A stretch of DNA of 64,000 nt from Actinacidiphila yeochonensis CN732 (GTDB lineage Bacteria; Actinomycetota; Actinomycetes; Streptomycetales; Streptomycetaceae): the NCBI RefSeq assembly GCF_000745345.1, contig NZ_JQNR01000003.1:620001-684000 (forward strand). Direction: 5' to 3'. The translations under genes were made by a program, and so were the position numbers. The notes beneath the pieces are model-generated. The model had not been told where the DNA came from. It saw only the letters and a list, made by a program, of their open reading frames with translations, and did no database searches. This document shows positions 25,496-34,074 of the stretch, piece after piece (the stretch's first letter is position 1; each line of letters starts with the position of its first letter).

Positions 25496-26095
25496 GTGAA
25501 CGAGCCGACCGGGCTGCGGGCCCGCAAGAAGGCGCGGACGCGCGACGCCATCGCCGACGCGGCCGTCTCGCTGTTCCTGGAGCGCGGCTTCGACCGCGTC
25601 TCGGTCAACGACGTCGCGTCGGCGGCCGAGATCTCCAAGCCGACCCTCTTCCGGTACTTCCCCACCAAGGAAGACCTGGTGCTGCACCGGTTCGCGGACC
25701 ACCAGGGCGAGGCGGCCCGCGTCGTACGCGACCGCGAGCCCGGCACCGAGCCGGTGGCGGCGCTGCACCGGCACTTCCGGGCCGGCCTCGACCGGCACGA
25801 CCCCGTCACCGGCCTCAACGACCACCCGAACGTGGTGGCCTTCCACCGGCTGGTGTTCAGCACCCCGAGCCTGGCGGGACGCCTCACGCGGTACCGGCTC
25901 GACGACGAGGAGGCGCTGGCGGACGCCCTCGGCGAGGGCATCCAGGCACGTCTGCTGGCCGCCCAGGTGCTCGCGGTCCAACGGGTGCTCGCCCGGGCCA
26001 ACTGGCAGAGGATCGCGGACGACGGCCGAACCGCCCACGACGTCCACCCCGAGGCCGTGGCCGACGCCGACCAGGCGTTCAGCCGACTGCGCTGA
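25496..26095 (+). CDS. TetR-family regulator, 199 aa
   Basis: GTG 25496 starts VNEPTGLRARKKARTRDAIA. The helix-turn-helix covers about residues 10-55 (ERGFDRVSVNDVASAAEISK and TLFRYFPTKEDL). The C-terminal domain looks like the MftR/TetR_C-type family. The intergenic region shared with the NmrA-like gene contains GTTACCCGGTTAA and GTTACGG elements that could be operator half-sites, but no clean dyad is visible. Confidence 0.9.
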   Translation: MNEPTGLRARKKARTRDAIADAAVSLFLERGFDRVSVNDVASAAEISKPTLFRYFPTKEDLVLHRFADHQGEAARVVRDREPGTEPVAALHRHFRAGLDRHDPVTGLNDHPNVVAFHRLVFSTPSLAGRLTRYRLDDEEALADALGEGIQARLLAAQVLAVQRVLARANWQRIADDGRTAHDVHPEAVADADQAFSRLR

Positions 26096-26213
26096 CAGGC
26101 GGCGCTCCCCCGACACCCCGGGTCGGAGAAGGCCCTGCGGCCTGGTAGAGCGCGCTGCCACGGGCCCGGCCCAAAAGCCCGCTCCGGTGAGCGGCCTCCG
26201 GCGCGGAAAAGGA

Positions 26214-26244
26214 TTGGACGGGGCGAAGCTCGGGCTTGTAGCTT
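26214..26244 (+). promoter_or_regulatory. Promoter with 19-bp spacer, MerR type
   Basis: TTGGAC (26214-26219) and TAGCTT (26239-26244) are separated by 19 bp, longer than the usual 17, and the spacer holds AAGC-TCGG-GCTT dyad symmetry. Stretched promoters with a dyad in the spacer are the mark of MerR-family activation. It drives the leader peptide and hydrolase gene. Confidence 0.55.
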
Positions 26245-26281
26245 GCGGTTGACCGTGACGCCGCCCGAGGAGGTGAGACCC

Positions 26282-26341
26282 ATGAACGCTGTATCGACGT
26301 GGGTGCTCCCCCTTTTCCGTCACGGCCGGCGGCTGACGTAG
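26282..26341 (+). CDS. Leader peptide ORF, 19 aa
   Basis: ATG 26282 is preceded by GAGGAGGTGA, one of the strongest ribosome-binding sites in the window. It encodes MNAVSTWVLPLFRHGRRLT and stops at TAG 26339-26341, 50 bases before the hydrolase start. No single amino acid is repeated in the way of a classical attenuator. It may regulate ribosome access to the hydrolase gene or be a small protein. Confidence 0.55.
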   Translation: MNAVSTWVLPLFRHGRRLT

Positions 26342-26391
26342 GTGCTGCCGGGAGCGCCTCCACACCAAGGCACTCCCGAAAGGCATCACCA

Positions 26392-27156
26392 ATGAACTCT
26401 CCGCGGTTCACCGCCGAGTCGTCGTCGCATGGCATGGTCGAGCGCGACTTCACCGTGGGCGAGGTCCCCGGCGTCCTCTGGTCGCCGTCCTCCGGCGCCG
26501 ATCGCGCACCCCTGGTCCTGATGGGCCACGGCGGCGGCGCCCACAAGAAGCACCCGGCGATGACGGGCCGGGCGCGGCAGCTCGTGACCGGCTGCGGCTT
26601 CCACGTCGCCGTCATCGACGCGCCCGGTCACGGCGACCGGCCGCGCTCCGCGCAGGACGAGCAGGCGGTCGCCGCGCTGCGCGAGGCGCAGGAGACGGGC
26701 GAGCCGGAAGGTCCGATCGTCGTCCCGTACAACGCCCGTCTGGCGGAGCTCGCCGTGCCCGAGTGGCAGGCGACCCTGGACGCCCTCCAGGAGCTTCCGG
26801 AGATCGGCGCCGGCGGGCCGGTCGGGTACGTCGGTATCGCCATGGGCACCGCGATCGGGGTGCCGCTGGTCGCGGCCGAGCCCAGGATCACGGCCGCGGT
26901 CTTCGGCATGATGTGGCCCGACGCCCTGTTCGAGCAGGCGGGGCGGATCACCGTCCCGATCGAGTTCGGCATGCAGTGGGACAACGAGCGCATCCCGCGC
27001 GAGGGCAGCCTCGCGCTGTTCGACGCCTTCGCCTCGAAGGAGAAGTCGCTGCACGCCAACGCGGGCAAGCACTTCGCGTTCCCGCGGTTCGAGGCCGACA
27101 GCGCGGCCCGGTTCCTCGTCCGGCACCTCGGCGGGGCGGTCACCGCGCTGGTCTGA
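26392..27156 (+). CDS. Alpha/beta hydrolase (dienelactone-hydrolase-like) without Ser nucleophile
   Basis: 254 aa from ATG 26392. The fold is clear: VLMGHGGGAHKK oxyanion region, VAVIDAPGHGDRP, a nucleophile-elbow sequence VGIAMGTAIG and a C-terminal GKHFAFPR with the likely catalytic His. The elbow should read GxSxG (or GxCxG), but here it is G-I-A-M-G, so the nucleophile is Ala. The protein is probably a pseudo-enzyme or uses another residue. Its strong promoter and leader peptide suggest it is nevertheless expressed. Confidence 0.85.
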   Translation: MNSPRFTAESSSHGMVERDFTVGEVPGVLWSPSSGADRAPLVLMGHGGGAHKKHPAMTGRARQLVTGCGFHVAVIDAPGHGDRPRSAQDEQAVAALREAQETGEPEGPIVVPYNARLAELAVPEWQATLDALQELPEIGAGGPVGYVGIAMGTAIGVPLVAAEPRITAAVFGMMWPDALFEQAGRITVPIEFGMQWDNERIPREGSLALFDAFASKEKSLHANAGKHFAFPRFEADSAARFLVRHLGGAVTALV

Positions 27157-27229
27157 CCTGCGCGGTCGCATGTCTGACCCGCGCGGTCGCGGCGCCCGGC
27201 TCGTCAGTCGGGCGCCGCGGCCGTGGCCC

Positions 27230-27274
27230 GGCCTGACCCGCCCCGGACCAGGTCAGGCCGGGGCGGGTCAGGCC
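27230..27274. terminator. Bidirectional terminator, 17-bp perfect stem
   Basis: Arms at 27230-27246 and 27258-27274 are exact complements (GGCCTGACCCGCCCCGG on the left), with an 11-base loop. It lies between the convergent hydrolase and GNAT genes. Confidence 0.9.
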
Positions 27275-27295
27275 CGGTGTTCCGGACGGGACGCC

Positions 27296-27940
27296 TCAGC
27301 CGATCCCCAGGACGGGCAGGCACTCCTCGACGCCGACCAGTTCGATGTCGTCCCGGCGGACCCTTTCCCACGCCTCCCGGCTGAGCCGCCACTGCTGGAT
27401 GCGCGCGGGCTCACCGCGGCGGGTGTCCCAGTCCGTGCCGTTCGGTTCGTAGCCCAGGCCGCGGGAGACGCGGTTGGATGCCTCGTTGTCGACGAACGCG
27501 TCGCTGCCGGCTTCCCGCGCGCCCAGCCCGGCGAAGGCCAGATGCAGCGCCGCCGCCCGCATCTCCCTGCCCAGCCCCTGCCCTCGGCGGCCGGGGGCCA
27601 GCCACGAGAAACTGGACACCGTGCGGAACCGCGCGAAGTCCCGGCCGACGAGGTCCTGCATGCCGACCGGTTCGCCGTCGACGAGCACGGCGAAGTACAG
27701 CCGCCACGCGTCCGGACTCACCCGGGCGCGGCCGGCCCATACGGCGCGCAGCCACCGCCACTCCCGTTCGGGGCTGTCGGCGTAGAACGAACTCGGGTCG
27801 TCGAACGGCCACGGCTCGGCGTCGGCGATCCCGGCCCGCACCAACGGCACGAGACGTTCCAGCAGTTCGTCGGAGGCTCCGGCCAACGTCAGGCGCGGCG
27901 TGCGGACTTCGACGTTCAGCGGCGGGTAGGTGTGGGCCAC
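27296..27940 (-). CDS. GNAT-family N-acetyltransferase, 214 aa
   Basis: RimJ/RimL-type layout: RTPRLTLAGASDELLERLVP at the N-terminus and the acetyl-CoA loop WLAPGRRGQGLGREMRAAAL (about residue 113), followed by DAFVDNEASNRVSRGLGYEP. GTG 27940 is a tentative start; an upstream codon at 27976 is possible. The substrate is not evident. It stands alone and is convergent with the hydrolase gene. Confidence 0.88.
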   Translation of the reverse strand: MAHTYPPLNVEVRTPRLTLAGASDELLERLVPLVRAGIADAEPWPFDDPSSFYADSPEREWRWLRAVWAGRARVSPDAWRLYFAVLVDGEPVGMQDLVGRDFARFRTVSSFSWLAPGRRGQGLGREMRAAALHLAFAGLGAREAGSDAFVDNEASNRVSRGLGYEPNGTDWDTRRGEPARIQQWRLSREAWERVRRDDIELVGVEECLPVLGIG

Positions 27941-28111
27941 GGCCTGACTGTAGCCAGCCCTCCCGGGCCGCCGCACCCGGGTTGATCCCGGGCGTCGACG
28001 GCCGTGGGACGGGGCCCGTCGACCGCCGCCTCCTCGCCGAGCCCGGCCCCCGAACGAGGAACCCCCGATCAGCCCCGGATTCGATCAGCCCCCGATCCGA
28101 TCAGCCCCGGA

Positions 28112-29527
28112 TCAGCCCTGGCTGGGAGATTCGGCGTCGATAGCACGGTCCGGCAGGGTGACGAGGAGCGTCGCGATGGCGAAGACGGCCAGCACGAGAG
28201 CCAGTGTGTGCAGGGCATGCGAGGTCGCGCCGTCGCGGAAGCAGATCCCGATCAGGGTGGACGCCGCGATCGCGCCGAGGAACTGGGCGGTGCGGTAGAG
28301 CCCGCTCGCGGTACCGATGGTGCCGGGCGCGGCCTGCCGGTAGAGCACGTTCTGGTTGGCGAGGCTCACCAGGCCCTGCACCGCGCCGAAGACCACCCCC
28401 ACGATCAGCAGCACCGCCCACGGGGTGGCGGAGCCCAGCACGAACAGCATCGCGGTGCCCAGCACGAGCAGGACCGCCGAGAGCGCCAGCCGCGGCCGGG
28501 CCCGACCGCGCAGCGGCAGCGAGGACAGCAGCATGGCCGTGCCCGACAGCGGCAGCAGGACCAGGCCGGCCGCGGTGTCGCCGAGGTGCCTGGTGGTCTC
28601 CAGCCACTGCACGTAGCCGAACACCGTGGCATAGAGCGGAACGAAGACCAGCGTCTGGCGCAGGTACGTCCGCAGGATCGGCCGGACCGTGGCCGCCGGA
28701 CCGAGCCGCAGGAACGGCACGACGGCCCGGCGTTCGACCCTGACCAGCGCGGCGCACGCGGCGGCCGCGGGCGCCAGCAACCACAGCAGCCCGAGGGTGG
28801 GGTCGGACAGCAGCAGCATCACCGCGAGCAGGGCCACGCAGAACAGCGCGACACCGGCGACGTCCGCCGGCTGCCTTTCCCCGGCATCGGGGGACTCCCG
28901 CGGTACGAGGGCGAGGGTGAGGATCAGCACCAGCGCCGCGAGCGGGGCGTTGACCACGAACACGGCCTGCCAGCCGAAGCAGAGGATGAGCAGGCCGCCG
29001 AGGGTCGGCCCGACGGCCGCGACGGCCTGCGAACACACCGCGAGCACGGCCAGCGCGCGCCGTGCCCCGCCGGGGTCGAGGCCCTCCGATTCCTGCTGCC
29101 TGCGCAGGACGGCCATCGCGGCGGGGAAGCCCGCGCTGGTGCCGATGCCGATCGCCAGGCGTACCCCGACCAGCCAGCCGAACGAGACGGGCAGGAGTGC
29201 GACGAGGCCGGCCACCAGCGTGATCAGGCTTCCGTAGACCAGCGTCCGCCGGGCGCCGAGCCGGTCCACGAGCAGCCCGAGCACCGGCTGCCCGATGGCC
29301 GAGGCCAGATAGAGGCCCGACACGAGCCATACGGTCCGATCGGTCCGCGCGCCGAACTCCTTCCCGATCGGGATGAGGGCGACGGAGATGACCGTGGTGT
29401 TGATCGGGTTGAGCAGGGTGCTCGTGGCCAGCGGCAGCAGCAGGAGGCCCCCCTTGCCGGAGGCGGCCTCGCTCCCGCCCCGCCCCTCGCCCTGTGCCGG
29501 CGCCTGTTCTCGCGCCTGCGCGCTCAC
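28112..29527 (-). CDS. MFS transporter, DHA2-like, 471 aa
   Basis: GTG 29527 overlaps the amidohydrolase stop by four bases; the longer frame reading into that gene is an artefact. At least twelve membrane segments are visible, starting LLLLPLATSTLLNPINTTVI. The motif A-like loop is GLLVDRLGARRTL, and motif C-like sequence is AVAAVGPTLGGLL. Transport direction is unknown. Co-translation with the amidohydrolase and the adjacent IclR regulator suggest it imports or exports the substrate of that enzyme. Confidence 0.9.
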   Translation of the reverse strand: MSAQAREQAPAQGEGRGGSEAASGKGGLLLLPLATSTLLNPINTTVISVALIPIGKEFGARTDRTVWLVSGLYLASAIGQPVLGLLVDRLGARRTLVYGSLITLVAGLVALLPVSFGWLVGVRLAIGIGTSAGFPAAMAVLRRQQESEGLDPGGARRALAVLAVCSQAVAAVGPTLGGLLILCFGWQAVFVVNAPLAALVLILTLALVPRESPDAGERQPADVAGVALFCVALLAVMLLLSDPTLGLLWLLAPAAAACAALVRVERRAVVPFLRLGPAATVRPILRTYLRQTLVFVPLYATVFGYVQWLETTRHLGDTAAGLVLLPLSGTAMLLSSLPLRGRARPRLALSAVLLVLGTAMLFVLGSATPWAVLLIVGVVFGAVQGLVSLANQNVLYRQAAPGTIGTASGLYRTAQFLGAIAASTLIGICFRDGATSHALHTLALVLAVFAIATLLVTLPDRAIDAESPSQG

Positions 29528-30582
29528 CGGGTCTCCTGAGCGCCGATCCGGTAGACGCGTCGCGCCGTGCCGGCGAACAGCGCGGCCCGCTCGTCGGCGG
29601 AGGCGCCCGAGGAGATGCGCTTGAACGTGTTCCACAGCGTCGAGTAGGTCGTCCCCATCCGATCGACGGGGAAGTTGCTCTCGTAGAGGCAGCGCTCGGC
29701 GCCGAACTCCTCGACGCACGTGGTGATCCACGGCCCCCACAGCCGGGCCAGCAGCTCCGAGGACGGCGGCTCGGCCGCGGTCCGGTAGTCGAACTCGGCG
29801 GCTCGGCTCATCAGCCCGCCGAGCTTGCACACCACGTTGGGGCGTTCGGCCAGCCGGCGGATCGAGGCCCGCCACGCGGCGAAGACCTCGTCGCGCCGGC
29901 CCGCGTAGGGGCCGTAGCCGAGCGGGAACCCGCAGTGGTTGAGCACGATGGTCAGCTCGGGCACCTCGTCGGCCAGGGCGATGACGTCGTCGAGCTGGTG
30001 GTGGAAGACCAGCGCGTCGAGGCTCAGTCCCAGTTCTCCCAGGACGCGCGCGCCCTGGACGACGGCGGGCTCCGCGAGCAGTCCGGGGCGGACGTAGGGC
30101 CGGCCGTTCTCGATCTCGTCGCTCGGGTCCCAGTGGCTGGAGTAGCGGATGCCCTTGAACCGGCCGGGGGCGGCGCTCAGGTGCGCGTGCAGCACCTCCT
30201 CGACCCCGCGCCCCAGAGCGAGGTCGGCGAACCCGACGATGCCGTCGGCCATGCCCGGACGGCCTGACGTCTCACGGACGACGAACTCGGTCTCGCCGAC
30301 CGGGCGCAGCTCCTCCGGCCCGGTGCCGCGGTAGTGCGTGACGCACTCGACGAAGACGGTGGACTCGACGCGGTGTCCTGAGCCCAGGTCCTCGGCCAGC
30401 TCTCCGAAGAGGTAGGGCGAGGAGCCGATCTCCCACAGGTGGTGGTGGCTGTCCACGATGGGCAGATCGGGCTCCAGGACCGCTTCCTCGGTCCCGCGCG
30501 CCAGCCATTCCTCGTCGGAGGGGTGAATCCGGCCGTACTCGGTCGGTCGGCCGGGGGCTCCGAAGAGATCCGATGTGGACAT
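29524..30582 (-). CDS. Amidohydrolase-2 family lactonase/hydrolase, 352 aa
   Basis: ATG 30582 has a GGGAGGA ribosome-binding site. The TIM-barrel metal motif is IVDSHHHLWEIG (about residue 46), followed by FKGIRYSSHWD, VLNHCGFPLG and the catalytic-Asp region LYESNFPVDRMG. This is the amidohydrolase-2 family that includes sugar-acid lactonases and 2-pyrone-4,6-dicarboxylate lactonase. It is divergent from an IclR regulator and co-translated with an MFS transporter, so the three probably form a small inducible catabolic unit. Confidence 0.9.
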   Translation of the reverse strand: MSTSDLFGAPGRPTEYGRIHPSDEEWLARGTEEAVLEPDLPIVDSHHHLWEIGSSPYLFGELAEDLGSGHRVESTVFVECVTHYRGTGPEELRPVGETEFVVRETSGRPGMADGIVGFADLALGRGVEEVLHAHLSAAPGRFKGIRYSSHWDPSDEIENGRPYVRPGLLAEPAVVQGARVLGELGLSLDALVFHHQLDDVIALADEVPELTIVLNHCGFPLGYGPYAGRRDEVFAAWRASIRRLAERPNVVCKLGGLMSRAAEFDYRTAAEPPSSELLARLWGPWITTCVEEFGAERCLYESNFPVDRMGTTYSTLWNTFKRISSGASADERAALFAGTARRVYRIGAQETR

Positions 30583-30729
30583 GGTGCGTCCTCCCACTCG
30601 TTGTCAGGCCAACAGTTCCACATAGTGACTTCATGACTGCGGCTCTCATTCGCCAGGGTTCATGATGTACTGGATCAAGACCAAGAATTCCGCCACACTG
30701 GTCACACATGGTGAAACCAAGGAGGACTG

Positions 30730-31503
30730 ATGAGCAGCCCTGTGGACGGACCGACGACTGCCACGCCCGGCGGGGAGACCGCACGACGGGCGTTGCGGCT
30801 GCTCCGGGCGGTCGCCCTCGCCCAGGAACCTCGGCGGCTGGCGGAGTTGCAGGCCGAGACAGGGCTGAACAAGAGCGTCACCTACCGGCTGCTGCGGATC
30901 CTGCAGGAGGAGGGCTACCTGAAGCACACCGCCGAGGGCTACTCGACGGGCGGCGAACTGATCGCACTGGCCCTGACCGCCCTTCCCCGACGGAACAGCT
31001 ACCTCGCCGCCCGTCCGGTGATGCAGGCGTTGACCTACCGCATCGGGGAGACCGTCACGCTGCACCGGCGCGCCGACGACCGGGCCGTGATCGTACTGGT
31101 GGCGGAGAACCAGGACCGGCCGATCCGCTATGCCGCGAGGGTCGGCGAGACGACGGAGCTCGCCCGGGGATGCACCGGCCGCGCCATGCTCGCCCAGCTG
31201 CCCGCCCACGTGGTCCGGCAACTCCTGGAGAGCACCGCCGACACCGCGGAGACCACGCTGGACGACGTGGAGCGGGTCCGGTCGAGCGGCTGGTCGTACA
31301 CCGAGGAGGCCAACCACACCGGCGTCGCGGGCATGGCCTGCGCGCTGCCCCGGCGCGACCCGAGAGCGGAGGTCATGACCCTCAACATCTCCGGACCCGT
31401 GGGCCGGATGAACGCCCAGGTCGCCGCGCGCCTGGCTCCCGTCCTGATCGACGCGGCGAAGAAGCTCTCGGCCCTGGGCGTCAACTTCGACCCGGCCGAC
31501 TGA
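30730..31503 (+). CDS. IclR-family regulator, 257 aa
   Basis: ATG 30730 follows AAGGAGG. The N-terminal winged helix covers about residues 18-75 (RRLAELQAETGLNKSVTYRL). The effector domain covers about 90-250 (RIGETVTLHRR, GCTGRAMLAQL, SYTEEANHTGVAGMACALP). IclR proteins act as repressors or activators of adjacent catabolic genes and respond to pathway intermediates. The divergent amidohydrolase-MFS pair is its likely target; a loose dyad TGAT-N7-ATCA lies at 30663-30677 between them. Confidence 0.93.
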   Translation: MSSPVDGPTTATPGGETARRALRLLRAVALAQEPRRLAELQAETGLNKSVTYRLLRILQEEGYLKHTAEGYSTGGELIALALTALPRRNSYLAARPVMQALTYRIGETVTLHRRADDRAVIVLVAENQDRPIRYAARVGETTELARGCTGRAMLAQLPAHVVRQLLESTADTAETTLDDVERVRSSGWSYTEEANHTGVAGMACALPRRDPRAEVMTLNISGPVGRMNAQVAARLAPVLIDAAKKLSALGVNFDPAD

Positions 31504-31619
31504 CGCGGTCGCGGTCGCGGCGCGGCACGGCACTGCGCTGCGCTGCGCTGCGCGGGCAGCGAAGTGGCGAGCATCGCCCCCGTGGGTGCGCTCGCGCGGT
31601 GAATATCCCCTCCGCGCCA

Positions 31620-31650
31620 TGTCATCATATGATGACATCATCTGATGACA
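31620..31650. promoter_or_regulatory. TetR-type operator: 18-bp perfect palindrome plus a third half-site
   Basis: TGTCATCATATGATGACA at 31620-31637 is an exact 18-bp palindrome. A further TGATGACA half-site with its partner ATCATC follows at 31638-31650. It lies just upstream of the MFS start at 31667 and so can control the MFS-TetR operon. Confidence 0.85.
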
Positions 31651-31666
31651 ATCTTGGAGAACGTTG

Positions 31667-33172
31667 ATGAGTGGCCGCCATACAGGACCTGACCTGCGAC
31701 ACCGTGCTCTGGTCCCCGTACTGGTCTTCGTAGGCACCGTGGTCGCCGTGATCAGCAGCCTGGGCGCTCCCCTGGTGCCCACCATCGCGGCCGTCGACCA
31801 CGTCTCACTGTCCGACGCCCAGTGGTCGCTCACCATCACCCTGCTCGTCGGCTCGATCGCCACACCCGTCCTGGGGCGGCTGGGCGACGGGCCGCACCGG
31901 CGGGGAGTCGTACTCGGAGCCCTGGCCGTGGTGACGCTCGGTGGCGTGCTCGCCGCGCTGCCACTCGGGTTCGGCTCCCTGGTCGCCGGACGCGGCCTGC
32001 AGGGCGTGGGCCTCGGCCTCGTCCCGCTGGCCATCGCCACCGCACGCGACGCGCTGTCGGCCGAGCGCTCGCGGTCGGCCGTCGCGATGCTCTCCATCAC
32101 CACCGTGGCCGGTGTCGGCCTGGGCTACCCGCTCACCGGCCTGATCACCGAGTCGCTGGGCGTCCACGCGGCCTTCTGGTTCGGCGCGATCATCTGCGCC
32201 CTGGCGCTGCTCGGCGCCGCACTGGTCCTCCCCGAGTCCGGCGCCCGGAAGAGCCGGCCGCTGGACGCGCTCGGGGCCGTGCTCCTGGCCGTCGGCCTGG
32301 CCTCGCTGCTGCTCGCACTGAGCGAGGGCGACGTCTGGGGATGGACCTCTCCCCGCGTCCTCGGCATGATCGTGTTCGCCGTCGTCGTCCTGGTCGCCTG
32401 GAGCCGCCACGAGCTGCGCACCGGCCACCCGCTGGTGGACCTGCGGTCGCTGCGGAACCACTCGGTCCTGACCGCCAACGTCGCCGGCCTGATCGCCGGT
32501 GTGGCCATGTACATGTTGATGTCGATGGTGACCCGCTTCGTCCAGACCCCCAGCAGCGCCGGCTACGGATTCGGCACCTCGGTCCTGGTCACCGGCCTGG
32601 TGCTGCTGCCCTTCTCCGCCGCCAGCGTCGCGTCCAGCAAGCTCGTACCGCTGCTGGCCAGGCGGACCTCGTCCGCGATGGTGCTGCCGATCGGCTGCGG
32701 GGTCTCGCTGGTGTCGATGGTGCTGTTCCTGGTCGCCCGCGGCAGCCTGTGGGAGCTCTTCGTCATCATGGGCGTCGCCGGGCTCGGCGTCGGCTGCACC
32801 TTCGCAGTCATGCCCGGGCTGATCGTCAACGCGGTCCCCTCACACGAGACCGGCAGCGCCATCAGCTTCAACCAGGTGCTGCGCACCATCGGCTACACCA
32901 CGGGCAGCGTGCTGAGCGCGGTCGTCCTGGAGGCGCACACCCCGTCCGGCCAACCGCTGCCGACCAACAGCGGATACGAGACCGCCGCGTGGCTGGGTTG
33001 CGTCATCTGGGTGGTCACCGCTGTCGTTACGATCATCGTGCCGAAGCGGGGGGCCGCGGCCGCGAAGCGCGCCATGACTGTGGACGAGGAAGTGCTGATG
33101 GACGAGAGCATCGCCGACGCCGAGACGGCCGAGGACACCACCTCGGCCGCCCACGCCCGGTCCGCCCGGTGA
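31667..33172 (+). CDS. MFS drug-efflux-type transporter, 501 aa
   Basis: ATG 31667 is preceded by TTGGAGA; a TTG three bases earlier is less likely. About fourteen membrane segments are visible. The loop GRLGDGPHRRGVVL matches motif A, and VAGVGLGYPLTGLI matches the DHA2/DHA1 antiporter motif C region. A hydrophilic acidic C-terminal tail ends the protein. It is co-translated (GTGA overlap) with a TetR regulator, which should repress it through the palindrome upstream. A proton-driven exporter is likely. Confidence 0.92.
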   Translation: MSGRHTGPDLRHRALVPVLVFVGTVVAVISSLGAPLVPTIAAVDHVSLSDAQWSLTITLLVGSIATPVLGRLGDGPHRRGVVLGALAVVTLGGVLAALPLGFGSLVAGRGLQGVGLGLVPLAIATARDALSAERSRSAVAMLSITTVAGVGLGYPLTGLITESLGVHAAFWFGAIICALALLGAALVLPESGARKSRPLDALGAVLLAVGLASLLLALSEGDVWGWTSPRVLGMIVFAVVVLVAWSRHELRTGHPLVDLRSLRNHSVLTANVAGLIAGVAMYMLMSMVTRFVQTPSSAGYGFGTSVLVTGLVLLPFSAASVASSKLVPLLARRTSSAMVLPIGCGVSLVSMVLFLVARGSLWELFVIMGVAGLGVGCTFAVMPGLIVNAVPSHETGSAISFNQVLRTIGYTTGSVLSAVVLEAHTPSGQPLPTNSGYETAAWLGCVIWVVTAVVTIIVPKRGAAAAKRAMTVDEEVLMDESIADAETAEDTTSAAHARSAR

Positions 33173-33720
33173 CCACCGGCAAGCGACGCGACTCCGCGCG
33201 CAGCCGGGCACTGCTGCTGGAGGCGGCGGCCAGCCTCTTCGCCGAACGCGGCTACGACCGCAGCACCACCCGGGAGATCGGCGAGCGCGCCGGGGTCGAC
33301 CCGGCCCTGATCGCCCGCTACTTCGGCGGCAAAGCGCAGCTCTACCTCGCGGCACTCGACCTCGACCGGGCCAGCGCCCCGCCCGCCGACCTGCTCGAAC
33401 CGGAGCGCACCAGGATGCTCCTCGAAGCGGTGGCCCGACGCGGCGCAGGCCCCCTCTTCCGGGCGGCCATCACTCCCCTGGAGGACCCCGAGGTCCAGGC
33501 CGCCGCCATGGGGCAACTGGGCTGGCGGCTGGTGGACCCGCTGTGCCAGCGGTTCACCCGCGAGGGCCTGGACCGGCCCCAGCTGCGGGCGGAGCTGCTG
33601 GTGGCCTCCTTCCTCGGCGTCATCCTGTCCCGTAACAGCGGCGCGTTCCGCGCGCTGGCCGAGGCCGACACCGAAGAGGTCGTCCAGCTGGTCCTGGGCA
33701 TGCTCGACCAGAGTCACTGA
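33169..33720 (+). CDS. TetR-family regulator, 183 aa
   Basis: GTG 33169 overlaps the transporter stop. The helix-turn-helix covers about residues 10-55 (AERGYDRSTTREIGERAGVD and LIARYFGGKAQLYL). The C-terminal domain (TetR_C_17-like) contains GWRLVDPLCQRFTREGL. It is translated with the MFS gene and probably binds the perfect palindrome upstream of that gene, making a self-contained efflux module. Confidence 0.92.
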   Translation: MTTGKRRDSARSRALLLEAAASLFAERGYDRSTTREIGERAGVDPALIARYFGGKAQLYLAALDLDRASAPPADLLEPERTRMLLEAVARRGAGPLFRAAITPLEDPEVQAAAMGQLGWRLVDPLCQRFTREGLDRPQLRAELLVASFLGVILSRNSGAFRALAEADTEEVVQLVLGMLDQSH

Positions 33721-33794
33721 CCACGGCCGCGCCAGGCCCGGCCCGGCGCCCGCCCCGGCGCCGCGAGCACACCGCGCTCACCGGACCAGGCACC

Positions 33795-33821
33795 CGGCCC
33801 CGCACGACGCGTGCGGGGCCG
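33795..33821. terminator. Hairpin after the TetR gene
   Basis: CGGCCCCGCAC (33795-33805) pairs exactly with GTGCGGGGCCG (33811-33821) around a 5-base loop. Confidence 0.8.
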
Positions 33822-33843
33822 TCGCCGTACGGTCCCGGACCGG

Positions 33844-33966
33844 TCACAGGTGGTAGGGCTGTCCGGTCTGCGCGGGGGAGATCTGGTCGGTCGGAACCTG
33901 CTTGAGGGCGGCCATCACCCGCGGGTCGGAGACCAGGGAGACCAGCTGCGCCTCGGTGAGCGGCAC
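33844..33966 (-). pseudogene. Short C-terminal-like coding fragment, 40 aa
   Basis: Reading leftward from GTG 33966, the frame gives VPLTEAQLVSLVSDPRVMA and ends TGQPYHL before a TGA at 33844-33846. The composition is protein-like and looks like the C-terminus of a larger protein, but the frame loses coding character upstream toward 34020, where the ECF sigma gene begins on the other strand. Most likely a gene remnant; a free-standing small ORF is possible. The rest of 33721-34074 shows only the hairpin at 33795-33821. Confidence 0.4.
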
Positions 33967-34074
33967 GAGGGCGCGTCGGGGTTACCGATGCGCGCGCACA
34001 GGGCAGCACGGGTGTTGCGGCGCGGGCGCGGCCGGACATGGAGAGGTGACGGCCGCCCCTTCGAGAGGACGCCC

